DNA of 16,148 nucleotides from Pseudonocardiales bacterium (lineage in GTDB: Bacteria; Actinomycetota; Actinomycetes; Mycobacteriales; Pseudonocardiaceae). Position numbers and translations under genes: made by a program. The notes beneath the pieces were generated by a model that saw only the letters and a program-made list of their open reading frames with translations, was not told the origin of the DNA and did no database searches. Below, one piece after another: positions 1-6,278 of the stretch. The stretch's first letter is position 1. Each line of letters starts with the position of its first letter. Location: positions 1-16,148 of the forward strand of contig JACDBJ010000590.1 of the NCBI GenBank assembly GCA_013695005.1, in the 5' to 3' direction.

Positions 1-1
1 G

Positions 2-154
2 GCCAGCGAGGTCGAGGCGATCGACCTGCTGGACACGGCCGGGGCGCCGCTGCTCAAGCGGCTGATCCCGGTGCTGAGCGGTCTGGCCGCGGTGCTCGTC
101 GCGCTCTTCCTTCGCCGCCGTCGCCGCGCCAGGCGCTCGTCCGACGCGGGGTAA
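2..154 (+). CDS. C-terminal end of a CoxG-like (SRPBCC) membrane-anchored protein, partial
   Basis: Only the last 50 codons are in the window; the frame enters from the left edge and stops at TAA 152-154. The visible piece reads as an acidic linker (EVEAIDLLDTAG), one hydrophobic segment of about 18 residues (LIPVLSGLAAVLVALFL), then an Arg-rich tail (RRRRRARRSS). That is a C-terminal membrane anchor with a positive cytoplasmic end. From memory, this arrangement with an 'IDLLDTAGAPLLKRL'-like lead-in is found in actinobacterial CoxG proteins, which are SRPBCC-fold membrane-anchoring factors linked to Mo-containing CO-dehydrogenase-type hydroxylases. The adjoining moaD-moaA pair and the mod operon fit such a role. 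The catalytic or ligand-binding SRPBCC domain is outside the window, so the name is an inference from the tail and the context; another tail-anchored protein is possible. Confidence 0.5.
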   Translation, partial: ASEVEAIDLLDTAGAPLLKRLIPVLSGLAAVLVALFLRRRRRARRSSDAG

Positions 155-170
155 CGCCCCGCCGGCCACT

Positions 171-237
171 CATGATCGCCGTGACTGGACATCTGGCCGC
201 CCTGATCGCGGCTGGTTGTCCACTCGCGGCGATCATG
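171..237. repeat. Long imperfect palindrome between convergent genes (copy 1)
   Basis: The left arm 171-191 and right arm 217-237 are reverse complements apart from 2 mismatches in 21. Both begin and end CATGATCGCC...GGACA. The space between them contains a second nested stem (GGCCGC near 195-200 with GCGGCT near 208-213), so the whole 67 bases could fold as one long hairpin. It lies exactly between the stop codons of the CoxG-like gene (+, ends 154) and moaD (-, ends 267). A relative with the same outer arm (ATGATCGCGGCGAG) is at 6205-6278, also between convergent genes. It could be a bidirectional terminator or a REP/MITE-like dispersed element. No T-tract follows the arms, so classical intrinsic termination is not shown. 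Confidence 0.7.
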
Positions 238-266
238 GCCGCTGGCGTCGGGTGAAGCCGTGGCGG

Positions 267-518
267 TCAGCCGCCGGCGAACGGGGGGAGAACGTCGATC
301 GTGGCGCCCTCGGCCGGGCGGGTGGAGCGGCTGTGCACGGCGACCTCGTCGAGCAGCAGGCTGCACGCCGGCAGTACGCGGGCCAGCTGCTCACCATGCC
401 GGGCCGTGACCGCGGCAAGGACGTCGTCGATGCTTGCGCCGTCGGGGATCTCGGCGTGCTCGGTCTCCACGCCGGTCGCGGCGCGGGCAGCGGCGAAGTA
501 GCGAACGGTGACCCGCAC
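267..518 (-). CDS. moaD: Molybdopterin synthase small subunit (MoaD/ThiS family sulfur carrier)
   Basis: The protein has 83 residues, typical for MoaD, and a beta-grasp (ubiquitin-like) pattern: it starts MRVTVRYFAAARAATG and ends VLPPFAGG. The C-terminal Gly-Gly is the site where MoaD is adenylated and then thiocarboxylated, so that MoaE-MoaD can insert two sulfurs into cyclic pyranopterin monophosphate. The start is GTG (518-516), chosen because a GGAGG Shine-Dalgarno (526-530 on the opposite strand) sits 7 bases upstream, inside the last codons of moaA. Only 3 bases separate it from the moaA stop, so the two genes form one transcription unit and are probably translationally coupled. The partner moaE and the adenylating MoeB/MoeZ are not in the window. 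Mycobacterial moaD2 next to moaA2 is the closest arrangement I recall. Confidence 0.93.
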   Translation of the reverse strand: MRVTVRYFAAARAATGVETEHAEIPDGASIDDVLAAVTARHGEQLARVLPACSLLLDEVAVHSRSTRPAEGATIDVLPPFAGG

Positions 519-521
519 GGG

Positions 522-1583
522 TCAGCCTCCGATGGCGCTCATCGGCCGGTCGGGCTGCAGGAAGCCGGGGTCGTCGATGCCGTGGCCGGGCAGCTTGCCC
601 CACATGGCGTCCCGCCAGACGTCGGCGATCTCCGCGTCGGTACCGCCGCCGCGCAGCAACCCTCGCAGGTCGGTCTCCGTCCTGGCGAACAGGCAGTTGC
701 GCACCTGGCCGTCCGCGGTGAGCCGGGTGCGGTCGCAGGCGCCGCAGAACGGCCGGGTGACCGAGCCGATCACGCCGACGGTCGCAGGGCCGCCGTCGAC
801 CACCCATCGCTCCGCCGGTGCCCCGCCGCGCTCCTCACCGTGCGGCTCCAGCTCGAACTCCGCCTTCAGCGCTTTGAGGATCTCCTCGGCGGTCACCATC
901 TCGCCGCGGTCCCATGCGTGCTGGGCGTCCAGCGGCATCTGCTCGATGAACCGCAGCTCGTAGCCGTGCTCCACACAGAACCGCAGCAGTGGCACCGCCT
1001 CGTCGTCGTTGACGCCGCGCAGCAGCACTGTGTTGACCTTGACCGGGTCCAGCCCGATGGCCTGCGCGGCGGCCATGCCCGCAAGCACGTCGTCGAACCG
1101 CTCGCGCCGGGTGATCGTCTCGAACCTGTCGCGGCGCGTCGTGTCGAGCGAGACGTTCAACCGGTTCAGCCCGGCGTCGGCCAGGCCCTTGGCTCGGCGC
1201 GCCAGCCCGATGCCGTTGGTCGTCAGCGACAGGTCCGGCCGGGGCCGCAGCGCAGCCGCGGCGGCCAGGATGTCCTCGATGCCCCGGCGCAGCAGCGGCT
1301 CGCCGCCGGTGAAGCGGATCTCCTGCACACCGAGGTCATGCACGGCGATCGTCACCAGCCGGACCAGCTCGTCGTCGCTGAGCAGCTCGGCGCGCGGCGT
1401 CCAGTCCAGGCCTTCCTCGGGCATGCAGTACGTGCAGCGCAGGTTGCACCGGTCGGTCAGCGAGACGCGCAGGTCGGTGGCCGTGCGGCCGTACTTGTCG
1501 ATCAATGCCGGGTTCGCGGGCCGGGCCGGGTCAGGGGGCGTCGAGCCACGCGTCGCAGGCAAACCGAGGTTGGTCGACGTCAT
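522..1583 (-). CDS. moaA: GTP 3',8-cyclase MoaA (radical SAM, molybdenum cofactor step 1)
   Basis: This 353-residue protein catalyses the first step of molybdopterin synthesis, rearranging GTP to 3',8-cyclo-7,8-dihydro-GTP with S-adenosylmethionine. The N-terminal radical-SAM cluster is visible as CNLRCTYC (Cys46, Cys50, Cys53), with the SAM-contacting FTGGEPLLR shortly after. The C-terminal cluster that binds GTP is FCGAC...NC (about Cys280, Cys283, Cys297). The tail ends IGG; a C-terminal Gly-Gly is functionally required in MoaA. The start is ATG 1583-1581, preceded directly by GAAGG, an unusually close ribosome site. About 28 residues precede the conserved IDKYGR motif, rich in Pro and probably disordered. 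It is followed by moaD after 3 bases. All key residues are present, so it should be active. Confidence 0.96.
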   Translation of the reverse strand: MTSTNLGLPATRGSTPPDPARPANPALIDKYGRTATDLRVSLTDRCNLRCTYCMPEEGLDWTPRAELLSDDELVRLVTIAVHDLGVQEIRFTGGEPLLRRGIEDILAAAAALRPRPDLSLTTNGIGLARRAKGLADAGLNRLNVSLDTTRRDRFETITRRERFDDVLAGMAAAQAIGLDPVKVNTVLLRGVNDDEAVPLLRFCVEHGYELRFIEQMPLDAQHAWDRGEMVTAEEILKALKAEFELEPHGEERGGAPAERWVVDGGPATVGVIGSVTRPFCGACDRTRLTADGQVRNCLFARTETDLRGLLRGGGTDAEIADVWRDAMWGKLPGHGIDDPGFLQPDRPMSAIGG

Positions 1584-1708
1584 CCTTCGAGGGTATCCGC
1601 CAGCTCTGCCGCCCGCCCGCTGTCGAGCAACGGTTTAGCCAGGTCAGGGGCAGTGCTCCGCAGGCGCGGGCGATCACCGTAGAAGGCGTCGCAGATGCGG
1701 CGATCCTC
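1580..1708 (-). other. Open 43-codon stretch between the acyl-CoA dehydrogenase stop and moaA
   Basis: The 125-base gap upstream of moaA is open in one minus-strand frame and codon-like (about three quarters G/C at third positions by hand count). It begins immediately after the TGA of the acyl-CoA dehydrogenase, in the same frame. Its own TGA (1582-1580) overlaps the moaA ATG as ATGA. The predicted peptide contains DRRICDAFYGDRPRLRS and ends AAELADTLEG. There is no ATG or GTG in it, only a late TTG. I do not recognise a family. It may be the C-terminal remnant of a lost gene once coupled to moaA, or chance in GC-rich DNA. Confidence 0.3.
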
Positions 1709-2914
1709 TCAGCCGTGGCGGCCCAACTCGTGGCGGGCGACGGTCCGCAGGTGCACCTCGTCCGGGCCGTCGGCGAGCCGCAAAGCGCGCGCGGCGGTGT
1801 AGAGGTAGGCCAGCGGGAAGTCGTCAGAGAGCCCGCCGCCGCCGTGCACCTGGATCGCTCGGTCGATCACCGCGCAGGCCACGCGCGGCGCCACCACCTT
1901 GATCGCGGCGATCTCCGTCGCGGCCCCTTTCGACCCGACCGTGTCGATCAACCACGCCGTCTTGAGCACCAGCAGCCGGGCCTGCTCCACCTCCAGCCGG
2001 GACAGCGCGATCTGCTCGCGGACCACGCCCTGCTCCGCCAGCGGCCGGCCGAACGCCACCCGCTCGCGGGCGCGGCGCACCATGGCGTCGATGGCCCGCT
2101 CGGCCATCCCGATCAGCCGCATGCAGTGGTGCACCCGGCCCGGTCCGAGCCGGGCCTGCGCGATCGCGAAGCCGCCGCCTTCCTCGCCGAGCAGGTTCGT
2201 CGCCGGCACCCGGACGTCGCGGAGCTCCAGCTCGCAGTGCCCGTGCTGGTCCTGGTAGCCGAACAACGGCAGCGACCGGATGATCTCCAGGCCAGGGGTG
2301 TCGCGCGGCACGAGGACCATCGACTGCTGGCGGTGCGGCTGCGCGTCCGGGTCGGTCTTGCCCATCACGACGAACACCGTGCAGCGCTCGTCGGCGCTGC
2401 CGGAGATCCACCACTTGCGCCCGTTGATCACGTAGTCACTGCCGTCGCGGCGGATCGAGGTGGTGATGTTGGTGGCATCGGAGGAGGCGACGTCGGGCTC
2501 GGTCATGGCGATCGCGGAGCGGATCTCGCCGGCCAGCAGCGGCTCCAGCCACCGCTGCTTTTGCTGCGGCGTGCCGAACATGTGCAGCGCTTCCATGTTG
2601 CCGGTGTCGGGCGCCTGGCAGTTGATCGCCTCCGGCGCTATCACCGGTGACCAGCCGGAGACCTCGGCGACGGGCGCGTAGTCCAAGTTGGACAGTCCCG
2701 ACTCCGCCGGCAGGAACAGGTTCCACAGGCCGCGGTCCCGGGCCTCGGCTTTCAGCTCCTCGACCACCGGCGGGAGGTCGTGCTCGGCCGGCGTGCCGCG
2801 ACGTTCCGCCCGCCACGCGTTGTAGATCGGCTCGGCCGGCAGCACGCACTCGTCGAGGAACTCGCGCATCCTGGCCGTGTAGTCGGCGGCTTTCATGCTG
2901 GGCTCGAAGTCCAC
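1709..2914 (-). CDS. Acyl-CoA dehydrogenase (ACAD10/11-like, FadE family)
   Basis: This flavoprotein dehydrogenase of about 400 residues oxidises an acyl-CoA to the 2-enoyl-CoA with FAD. Diagnostic stretches are AMTEPDVASSDATNI (substrate and flavin contacts), a following INGRKWWISGS, LGPGRVHHCMR, and near the end QVHGGGGLSDDFPLA and LRLADGPDEVH. The Asp/Glu within DGPDEVH sits where this subfamily carries its catalytic base. The subfamily is the ACAD10/11-like one (mycobacterial FadE2-type), judged from the SDDFPLA and DGPDEVH motifs. The acyl chain specificity cannot be read from sequence. I chose the GTG at 2914, giving MDFEPSMKAADYT, which matches the usual N-terminus; the frame also allows a TTG at 2926 just after a stop, and an ATG at 2896. 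It faces away from the molybdate regulator with a gap of about 70 bases. No functional link to molybdenum is evident. Confidence 0.9.
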   Translation of the reverse strand: MDFEPSMKAADYTARMREFLDECVLPAEPIYNAWRAERRGTPAEHDLPPVVEELKAEARDRGLWNLFLPAESGLSNLDYAPVAEVSGWSPVIAPEAINCQAPDTGNMEALHMFGTPQQKQRWLEPLLAGEIRSAIAMTEPDVASSDATNITTSIRRDGSDYVINGRKWWISGSADERCTVFVVMGKTDPDAQPHRQQSMVLVPRDTPGLEIIRSLPLFGYQDQHGHCELELRDVRVPATNLLGEEGGGFAIAQARLGPGRVHHCMRLIGMAERAIDAMVRRARERVAFGRPLAEQGVVREQIALSRLEVEQARLLVLKTAWLIDTVGSKGAATEIAAIKVVAPRVACAVIDRAIQVHGGGGLSDDFPLAYLYTAARALRLADGPDEVHLRTVARHELGRHG

Positions 2915-2932
2915 ATCGCGAGCCAATCACAT

Positions 2933-2949
2933 GCCGGTCAAAAACTGGC
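2933..2949. promoter_or_regulatory. Candidate operator: inverted repeat in the FadE/regulator intergenic region
   Basis: GCCGGT at 2933-2938 and ACTGGC at 2944-2949 form an imperfect inverted repeat (5 of 6 positions pair) around CAAAA. It lies just upstream of, or over, the -35 position of the candidate promoter of the HTH-TOBE regulator. It could be an autoregulatory site for that protein or a site controlling both divergent genes. The classical ModE box is not recognisable here. The repeat is short and could be chance. Confidence 0.25.
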
Positions 2950-2969
2950 GGGTTCCGCTTTCGCGGATT

Positions 2970-2975
2970 TAAGAT
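2970..2975 (+). promoter_or_regulatory. Candidate -10 box for the molybdate regulator/modABC operon
   Basis: TAAGAT fits the actinobacterial -10 consensus TANNNT. It ends 7 bases before the preferred ATG of the regulator at 2983, which would make the start codon the transcript's first base (leaderless). In agreement, no Shine-Dalgarno is visible in front of that ATG. No clear TTGACA-like -35 element is seen. Confidence 0.45.
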
Positions 2976-2982
2976 GTTTCCC

Positions 2983-3387
2983 ATGCCGCAGTTTCGGATA
3001 TCCGAGGCTGCCCGACTGCTTGGCGTCAGTGACGACACCGTCCGTCGCTGGGTCGAGAGCGGGTCGCTGCCGGTCCAGGACGACGCCTCCAATCGCAAGG
3101 TCATCGACGGTGCCGCGCTCGCCGCGTTCGCCCGCGAGCAGGCGCACGCGGCACCAGACCCGTCCACTGTCGGACGCTCTGCGCGCAACCACTTCGTCGG
3201 GCTTGTCACCCACGTCGTCACCGACAAGGTGATGGCACAGGTGGAGCTGCAGTGCGGACCGCACCGGATCGTGTCGTTGATGAGCACGGAGGCGGTCCAC
3301 GAGCTCGGACTGGAGCCCGGATCGCTGGCCGTTGCCGTGATCAAGTCCACCCACGTGGTGGTCGAAACCCCCGGAGGAACATCGTGA
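2983..3387 (+). CDS. HTH-TOBE (Mop domain) molybdate-responsive regulator
   Basis: The protein has 134 residues. Residues 1-50 are a MerR/excisionase-type helix-turn-helix (FRISEAARLLGVSDDTVRRW then a wing ending SNRKVIDGAAL). Residues about 65-130 are a single TOBE/Mop domain starting SARNHFVGLV, the oxyanion-binding module of ModE and ModC. Small proteins of this build are usually annotated as molybdopterin-binding or TOBE-domain regulators and probably sense molybdate. It is first in the operon and overlaps modA by GTGA, so a role as the local molybdate sensor is a reasonable inference; whether it represses or activates is unknown. Classical ModE is about twice as long, with a LysR-like HTH and two Mop domains, so this is a minimal version. 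The start is ATG 2983 (MPQFRIS); an in-frame ATG at 2974 would add three residues but would lie on the candidate -10 box. Confidence 0.88.
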   Translation: MPQFRISEAARLLGVSDDTVRRWVESGSLPVQDDASNRKVIDGAALAAFAREQAHAAPDPSTVGRSARNHFVGLVTHVVTDKVMAQVELQCGPHRIVSLMSTEAVHELGLEPGSLAVAVIKSTHVVVETPGGTS

Positions 3388-4154
3388 AGCGGTTCTGGGT
3401 CGCCATCGTGGCTGTATTTGGAGTTCTGCTGACTGCCTGCGGCCGGGGATCGACAGGCTCGACCCCCGAGGCGAAGACGCTGACGGTGTTCGCGGCGGCG
3501 TCGCTCACCGAGAGCTTCACCGAGCTTGGGAAGAAGTTCGAGACCGACAACCCGGGAGTCACGGTCAAGTTCAACTTCGGCGCGTCCTCCGACCTCGCGC
3601 AACAGATCGTCAACGGCGGTCCGGCTGACCTGTTCGCGGCCGCAAGCCCGGCCACGATGAAGACCGTGACCGACAAGGCCCTCGGCGACGGCACACCGGT
3701 GGACTTCGTCACCAACGAGCTGCAGATCGTGACCGCGCCCGGTAACCCGAAGGGCATCAAGACCTTCGCCGATCTCGCCAACCCCGCGATCAAGGTCGTG
3801 GTGTGCGCCCCGCAGGTGCCGTGTGGCGCTGCGGAGCTGGCGGTCGAGAAGGCGACCGGCGTCGATATCAAGCCGGTCAGCGAGGAGCCGGACGTCAAGT
3901 CGACGCTGGGCAAGGTCACCACCGGCAATGCCGACGCCGGGCTGGTCTACGTGACCGATGTTCTCGCGGCGAACAAGGCGAAGCCCACGGTGGACGGCGT
4001 CAGCTTCCCGGAGGCCAAGCAGGCGCTCAACAAGTACCCGATCGTCGTGATCAAGAATGCTCCGCAGGCCGACCTGGCTCGCAAGTTCCTCGAGTTGGTG
4101 CGCAGCGAAGCCGGGAAGAAGGTGCTCCAGGCCGCCGGTTTCGTCGTCACGTGA
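3384..4154 (+). CDS. modA: Molybdate ABC transporter substrate-binding lipoprotein ModA
   Basis: This is a 256-residue extracytoplasmic solute-binding protein. The first 19 residues form a lipoprotein signal with lipobox LTAC (Cys19), so it should be tethered to the outer face of the membrane. Family motifs follow: LTVFAAASLTESF, FNFGASSDLAQQI, GGPADLFAAAS, VPCGAAELA and GNADAGLVYVTD. The Ser residues in AAASL and GASSDL and the region of VPCG are the usual oxyanion contacts, so molybdate (and tungstate) binding is expected. The GTG start (3384) overlaps the regulator's TGA and has a clear GGAGGA ribosome site (3373-3378) at good spacing. ModA hands its ligand to ModB, which begins 94 bases downstream after a hairpin-rich spacer. 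Confidence 0.95.
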   Translation: MKRFWVAIVAVFGVLLTACGRGSTGSTPEAKTLTVFAAASLTESFTELGKKFETDNPGVTVKFNFGASSDLAQQIVNGGPADLFAAASPATMKTVTDKALGDGTPVDFVTNELQIVTAPGNPKGIKTFADLANPAIKVVVCAPQVPCGAAELAVEKATGVDIKPVSEEPDVKSTLGKVTTGNADAGLVYVTDVLAANKAKPTVDGVSFPEAKQALNKYPIVVIKNAPQADLARKFLELVRSEAGKKVLQAAGFVVT

Positions 4155-4167
4155 ACGAACGGCACTC

Positions 4168-4188
4168 TCGGGCAATAGGGCTGCCCGA
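4168..4188 (+). promoter_or_regulatory. Hairpin in the modA/modB spacer
   Basis: TCGGGCA (4168-4174) and TGCCCGA (4182-4188) form a perfect 7-bp stem with a 7-base loop, 13 bases after the modA stop. A wider pair, CGGCAC (4160-4165) with GTGCCG (4200-4205), encloses it. No T-run follows, so it looks more like an mRNA-stability or partial-termination element that would keep modA above modBC than a full terminator. This is an inference from structure only. Confidence 0.5.
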
Positions 4189-4243
4189 ATCCTCCGCTCG
4201 TGCCGCCATAACGGCGTCCGCCGGGGGAGCGGGACGGGACGGC

Positions 4244-4259
4244 GGCCGGTGAACCGGCC
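4244..4259 (+). promoter_or_regulatory. Hairpin over the modB start codon
   Basis: GGCCGG (4244-4249) and CCGGCC (4254-4259) form a 6-bp stem with loop TGAA. The first base of the preferred modB GTG (4249-4251) is in the stem and the rest in the loop, so the structure could limit ribosome access. If the true modB start is elsewhere, the effect changes. Confidence 0.4.
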
Positions 4260-5082
4260 CGCGGTGCTCGCCCGACGTGCCCGGGACAGGCACCAGATCA
4301 GCGTCGGGCTGCCGACGCTGATCTGGCTGCCGGCGGCGATCGGGTTCGCGCTGATCGTGCTGCCCGTCGCCGGGCTCGGGCTGAAGACAGACTGGCCGCG
4401 GCTCCCGGAGCTGATCTTCAGCGAGTCGGCGCTGGACGCGCTGCGGCTATCGATGATCACGTCGAGCATCTCGACCGTGTTGTGCATCCTGTTCGGCGGG
4501 CCGATTGCGGTCATCCTGGCCCGCAGCCGGATCGGCGGCCTGCGGTTGCTGCGGGCGTTGGTGCTCCTGCCGCTCGTACTTCCGCCCGTGGTGGGCGGGC
4601 TGGCGCTGCTGTTTCTGCTCGGTCGCACCGGGTTGGTCGGCCGGGGGATCGAGACGGCGTTCGGGTTCACGATTCCGTTCACCACGGCGGCGGTGGTGCT
4701 GGCCCAGACGTTCGTCGCGATGCCGTTCCTCGTGGTGAGCCTCGAGGGTGCATTGCGAACCGCCGGCCAGCGCTACGAGGCCGTGGCCGCGACGCTCGGC
4801 GCCTCACCGATGCACGCGTTCCGCCGAGTCACCGTGCCGCTCGTGCTGCCCGGTCTGGCGTCCGGCGCGGTACTCGCGTTCGCCCGATGTATCGGCGAGT
4901 TCGGGGCGACGATCGCCTTCGCCGGTAGCCTCCAGGGCACCACCCGCACGCTGCCGCTGCTGGTCTACCTGGAGCGAGAAGCCGACGTGGACGCGGCCGT
5001 TGCGCTGTCGTTGCTGCTGGTGGTGGTCGCAGTAGTCGTGATCGCGGTCGCGCGACCGCGGTTTGTCGAGGGTCAGACGTGA
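4249..5082 (+). CDS. modB: Molybdate ABC transporter permease ModB
   Basis: This permease of about 277 residues forms the membrane channel of the molybdate importer as a homodimer. Several hydrophobic segments are evident (for example TLIWLPAAIGFALIVLPVAG, ALVLLPLVLPPVVGGLALLF, AAVVLAQTFVAMPFLVVS, and the C-terminal ALSLLLVVVAVVVIAVA). The EAA loop that docks on ModC reads EAVAATLGASPMHAFRRVTV, with the conserved Gly. I chose the GTG at 4249 (MNRPAVLARRARD), because no better in-frame start lies between it and the modA reading frame; the upstream Shine-Dalgarno is weak (GGGAC/GGGAG stretches). About 24 polar residues come before the first membrane segment. It ends in a GTGA overlap with modC. 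A perfect 15-bp hairpin lies within codons 15-26, and another covers the start codon, so expression may be controlled after transcription. Confidence 0.92.
   Translation: MNRPAVLARRARDRHQISVGLPTLIWLPAAIGFALIVLPVAGLGLKTDWPRLPELIFSESALDALRLSMITSSISTVLCILFGGPIAVILARSRIGGLRLLRALVLLPLVLPPVVGGLALLFLLGRTGLVGRGIETAFGFTIPFTTAAVVLAQTFVAMPFLVVSLEGALRTAGQRYEAVAATLGASPMHAFRRVTVPLVLPGLASGAVLAFARCIGEFGATIAFAGSLQGTTRTLPLLVYLEREADVDAAVALSLLLVVVAVVVIAVARPRFVEGQT
4293..4326 (+). promoter_or_regulatory. Perfect 15-bp stem-loop inside the start of modB
   Basis: Positions 4293-4307 (CCAGATCAGCGTCGG) and 4312-4326 are exact reverse complements with a 4-base loop (GCTG). The structure lies in the modB coding region, in codons 15-26, encoding QISVGLPTLIW. 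A perfect stem of this length is far beyond what the reading frame requires. It could slow elongation, attenuate transcription, or bind a dimeric protein as DNA. No T-run follows. Confidence 0.75.
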
Positions 5083-6185
5083 GCCGAGAACCGGCAGGCC
5101 TGGACGCCGCCATCGTGCTGCGCCGCCCGGAGTTCACCCTCGACCTTGCGTTCGCGGTCGCGCCCGGTGAGGTACTGGCGGTGTTAGGCCCGAACGGGGC
5201 AGGCAAGTCGACACTGCTCGGCGTGCTGTCCGGGTTGCTTCGGCCGGACGCCGGGCACGTGCGGCTCGGGGACCGGCTGGTGACCGACGTCGCAGCCGGC
5301 GTGCACGTGCCGCCCCACGAGCGCGGGGTCGGCATGCTCGCCCAGCAGGGGCTGCTGTTCCCGCACCTCACGGCGTTGGCGAACGTGGCGTTCGGTCCGC
5401 GAGCGCGAGGGGTCCCGCGGACCGATGCCGACGCCGCCGCCCGCCGCTGGCTCATCGAGGTGGACGCCGCCGAGCTTGCCGAGCGCAAGCCTTCGGAGCT
5501 GTCCGGCGGGCAGGCGCAGCGGGTGGCGCTGGCCCGCGCCCTGGCTCCCGAGCCTGCCCTGCTGCTGCTCGACGAACCGCTCGCGTCGCTGGACGTGGAC
5601 GCCGCACCCGCGCTCCGGTCGCTGCTCCGCCGGGTGATGCGTGGGAGTAAGCAGAGCAAGGTGTTGGTCACCCATGACGCGCTGGACGCGCTGGTCCTCG
5701 CCGACCGGGTGATGGTGCTGTCCGGGGGTCGGATCGTCGAGAACGGGCCGACCAGGGAGGTGCTGACCCGACCGCGCAGCTCCTTCACCGCCCGGATCGC
5801 CGGCCTCGACCTGATCCCGGGCACCGCCGTGGACGGTGGGCTGAAGACGGCCGACGGGATGCTGATCTCGGGCCGGCAGAGCGAGCAGTTGGCCGACGGT
5901 CAGTCGGCGGTCGCGGTGTTCCCGCCGTTCGCGGTGGCCGTGTTCCGGCAGCGGCCCGATGGAAGTCCCCGCAACGTCGTCGAGGTCGAGGTGGCCGCGC
6001 TGGAGCCGCACGGCGACACCGTCCGGCTCCGTGCCGCGGCGCTGCCAGCCGGGCCGGGCTGGGTGGACGGGCTGGCCGCCGACGTGACCCCGGCCGCCGT
6101 GGCCGATCTGGCGATCGAGCCCGGCATGCGCATGTGGTACGCCGTCAAGGCCACCGAGGTCGCGATCCACCCGGCGGCCCGCTGA
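5079..6185 (+). CDS. modC: Molybdate ABC transporter ATP-binding protein ModC
   Basis: This 368-residue ATPase drives molybdate import. The motifs occur in order: Walker A GPNGAGKS (37-44), Q-loop Gln90 (MLAQQGLLFPHLT), ABC signature LSGGQAQR (141-148), Walker B LLLLDE (161-166) followed by the D-loop SLD, and switch His199 (VTHD). The last 70 or so residues (about 295-365, ending MWYAVKATEVAIH) form a TOBE domain that can bind molybdate and trans-inhibit transport in this family. The GTG start overlaps the modB TGA as GTGA, so the two should be made in step. It is the last gene of the operon; a long palindromic repeat lies 20 bases after its stop and could end the transcript. Confidence 0.95.
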   Translation: MSREPAGLDAAIVLRRPEFTLDLAFAVAPGEVLAVLGPNGAGKSTLLGVLSGLLRPDAGHVRLGDRLVTDVAAGVHVPPHERGVGMLAQQGLLFPHLTALANVAFGPRARGVPRTDADAAARRWLIEVDAAELAERKPSELSGGQAQRVALARALAPEPALLLLDEPLASLDVDAAPALRSLLRRVMRGSKQSKVLVTHDALDALVLADRVMVLSGGRIVENGPTREVLTRPRSSFTARIAGLDLIPGTAVDGGLKTADGMLISGRQSEQLADGQSAVAVFPPFAVAVFRQRPDGSPRNVVEVEVAALEPHGDTVRLRAAALPAGPGWVDGLAADVTPAAVADLAIEPGMRMWYAVKATEVAIHPAAR

Positions 6186-6204
6186 GCCGCAGCGCCCACC
6201 GCGG

Positions 6205-6278
6205 CCCCATGATCGCGGCGAGCGGCATCCGCCGCTGTCCGGCCGACAGTGGTGTTCCTCTCGCTGCGATCACTGGGG
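6205..6278. repeat. Long imperfect palindrome between convergent genes (copy 2)
   Basis: The left arm 6205-6225 (CCCCATGATCGCGGCGAGCGG) and right arm 6257-6278 are reverse complements apart from one extra base and two mismatches. A second stem lies inside: CGCTGTC near 6232-6238 with GACAGTGG near 6245-6252 around CGGCC. The outer arm shares ATGATCGC(C/G)GCGAG with the element at 171-237, and the setting is the same: modC ends at 6185 and trmO, on the other strand, ends at 6270. The right arm overlaps the last bases of trmO and carries its stop codon. It is probably a dispersed repeat, possibly acting as a two-way terminator. Confidence 0.68.

Noticed and set aside
155..266. Small gene or RNA in the gap between the CoxG-like gene and moaD
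   Set aside because: Apart from the palindromic repeat no coding or RNA signature was seen.
216..1682. Open frame of 488 codons on the plus strand opposite moaD/moaA
   Set aside because: Arg/Ala/Gly/His-rich translation without motifs, entirely antisense to two genes with intact catalytic motifs.
1505..2650. Plus-strand open frame of 381 codons opposite the acyl-CoA dehydrogenase
   Set aside because: Mirror frame of a clear enzyme gene; composition artefact.
2436..4685. Open frame of 749 codons on the minus strand
   Set aside because: It runs antisense through the regulator and modA and out of frame through the acyl-CoA dehydrogenase; the protein has no recognisable domain. Long antisense frames are expected in DNA this rich in G and C.
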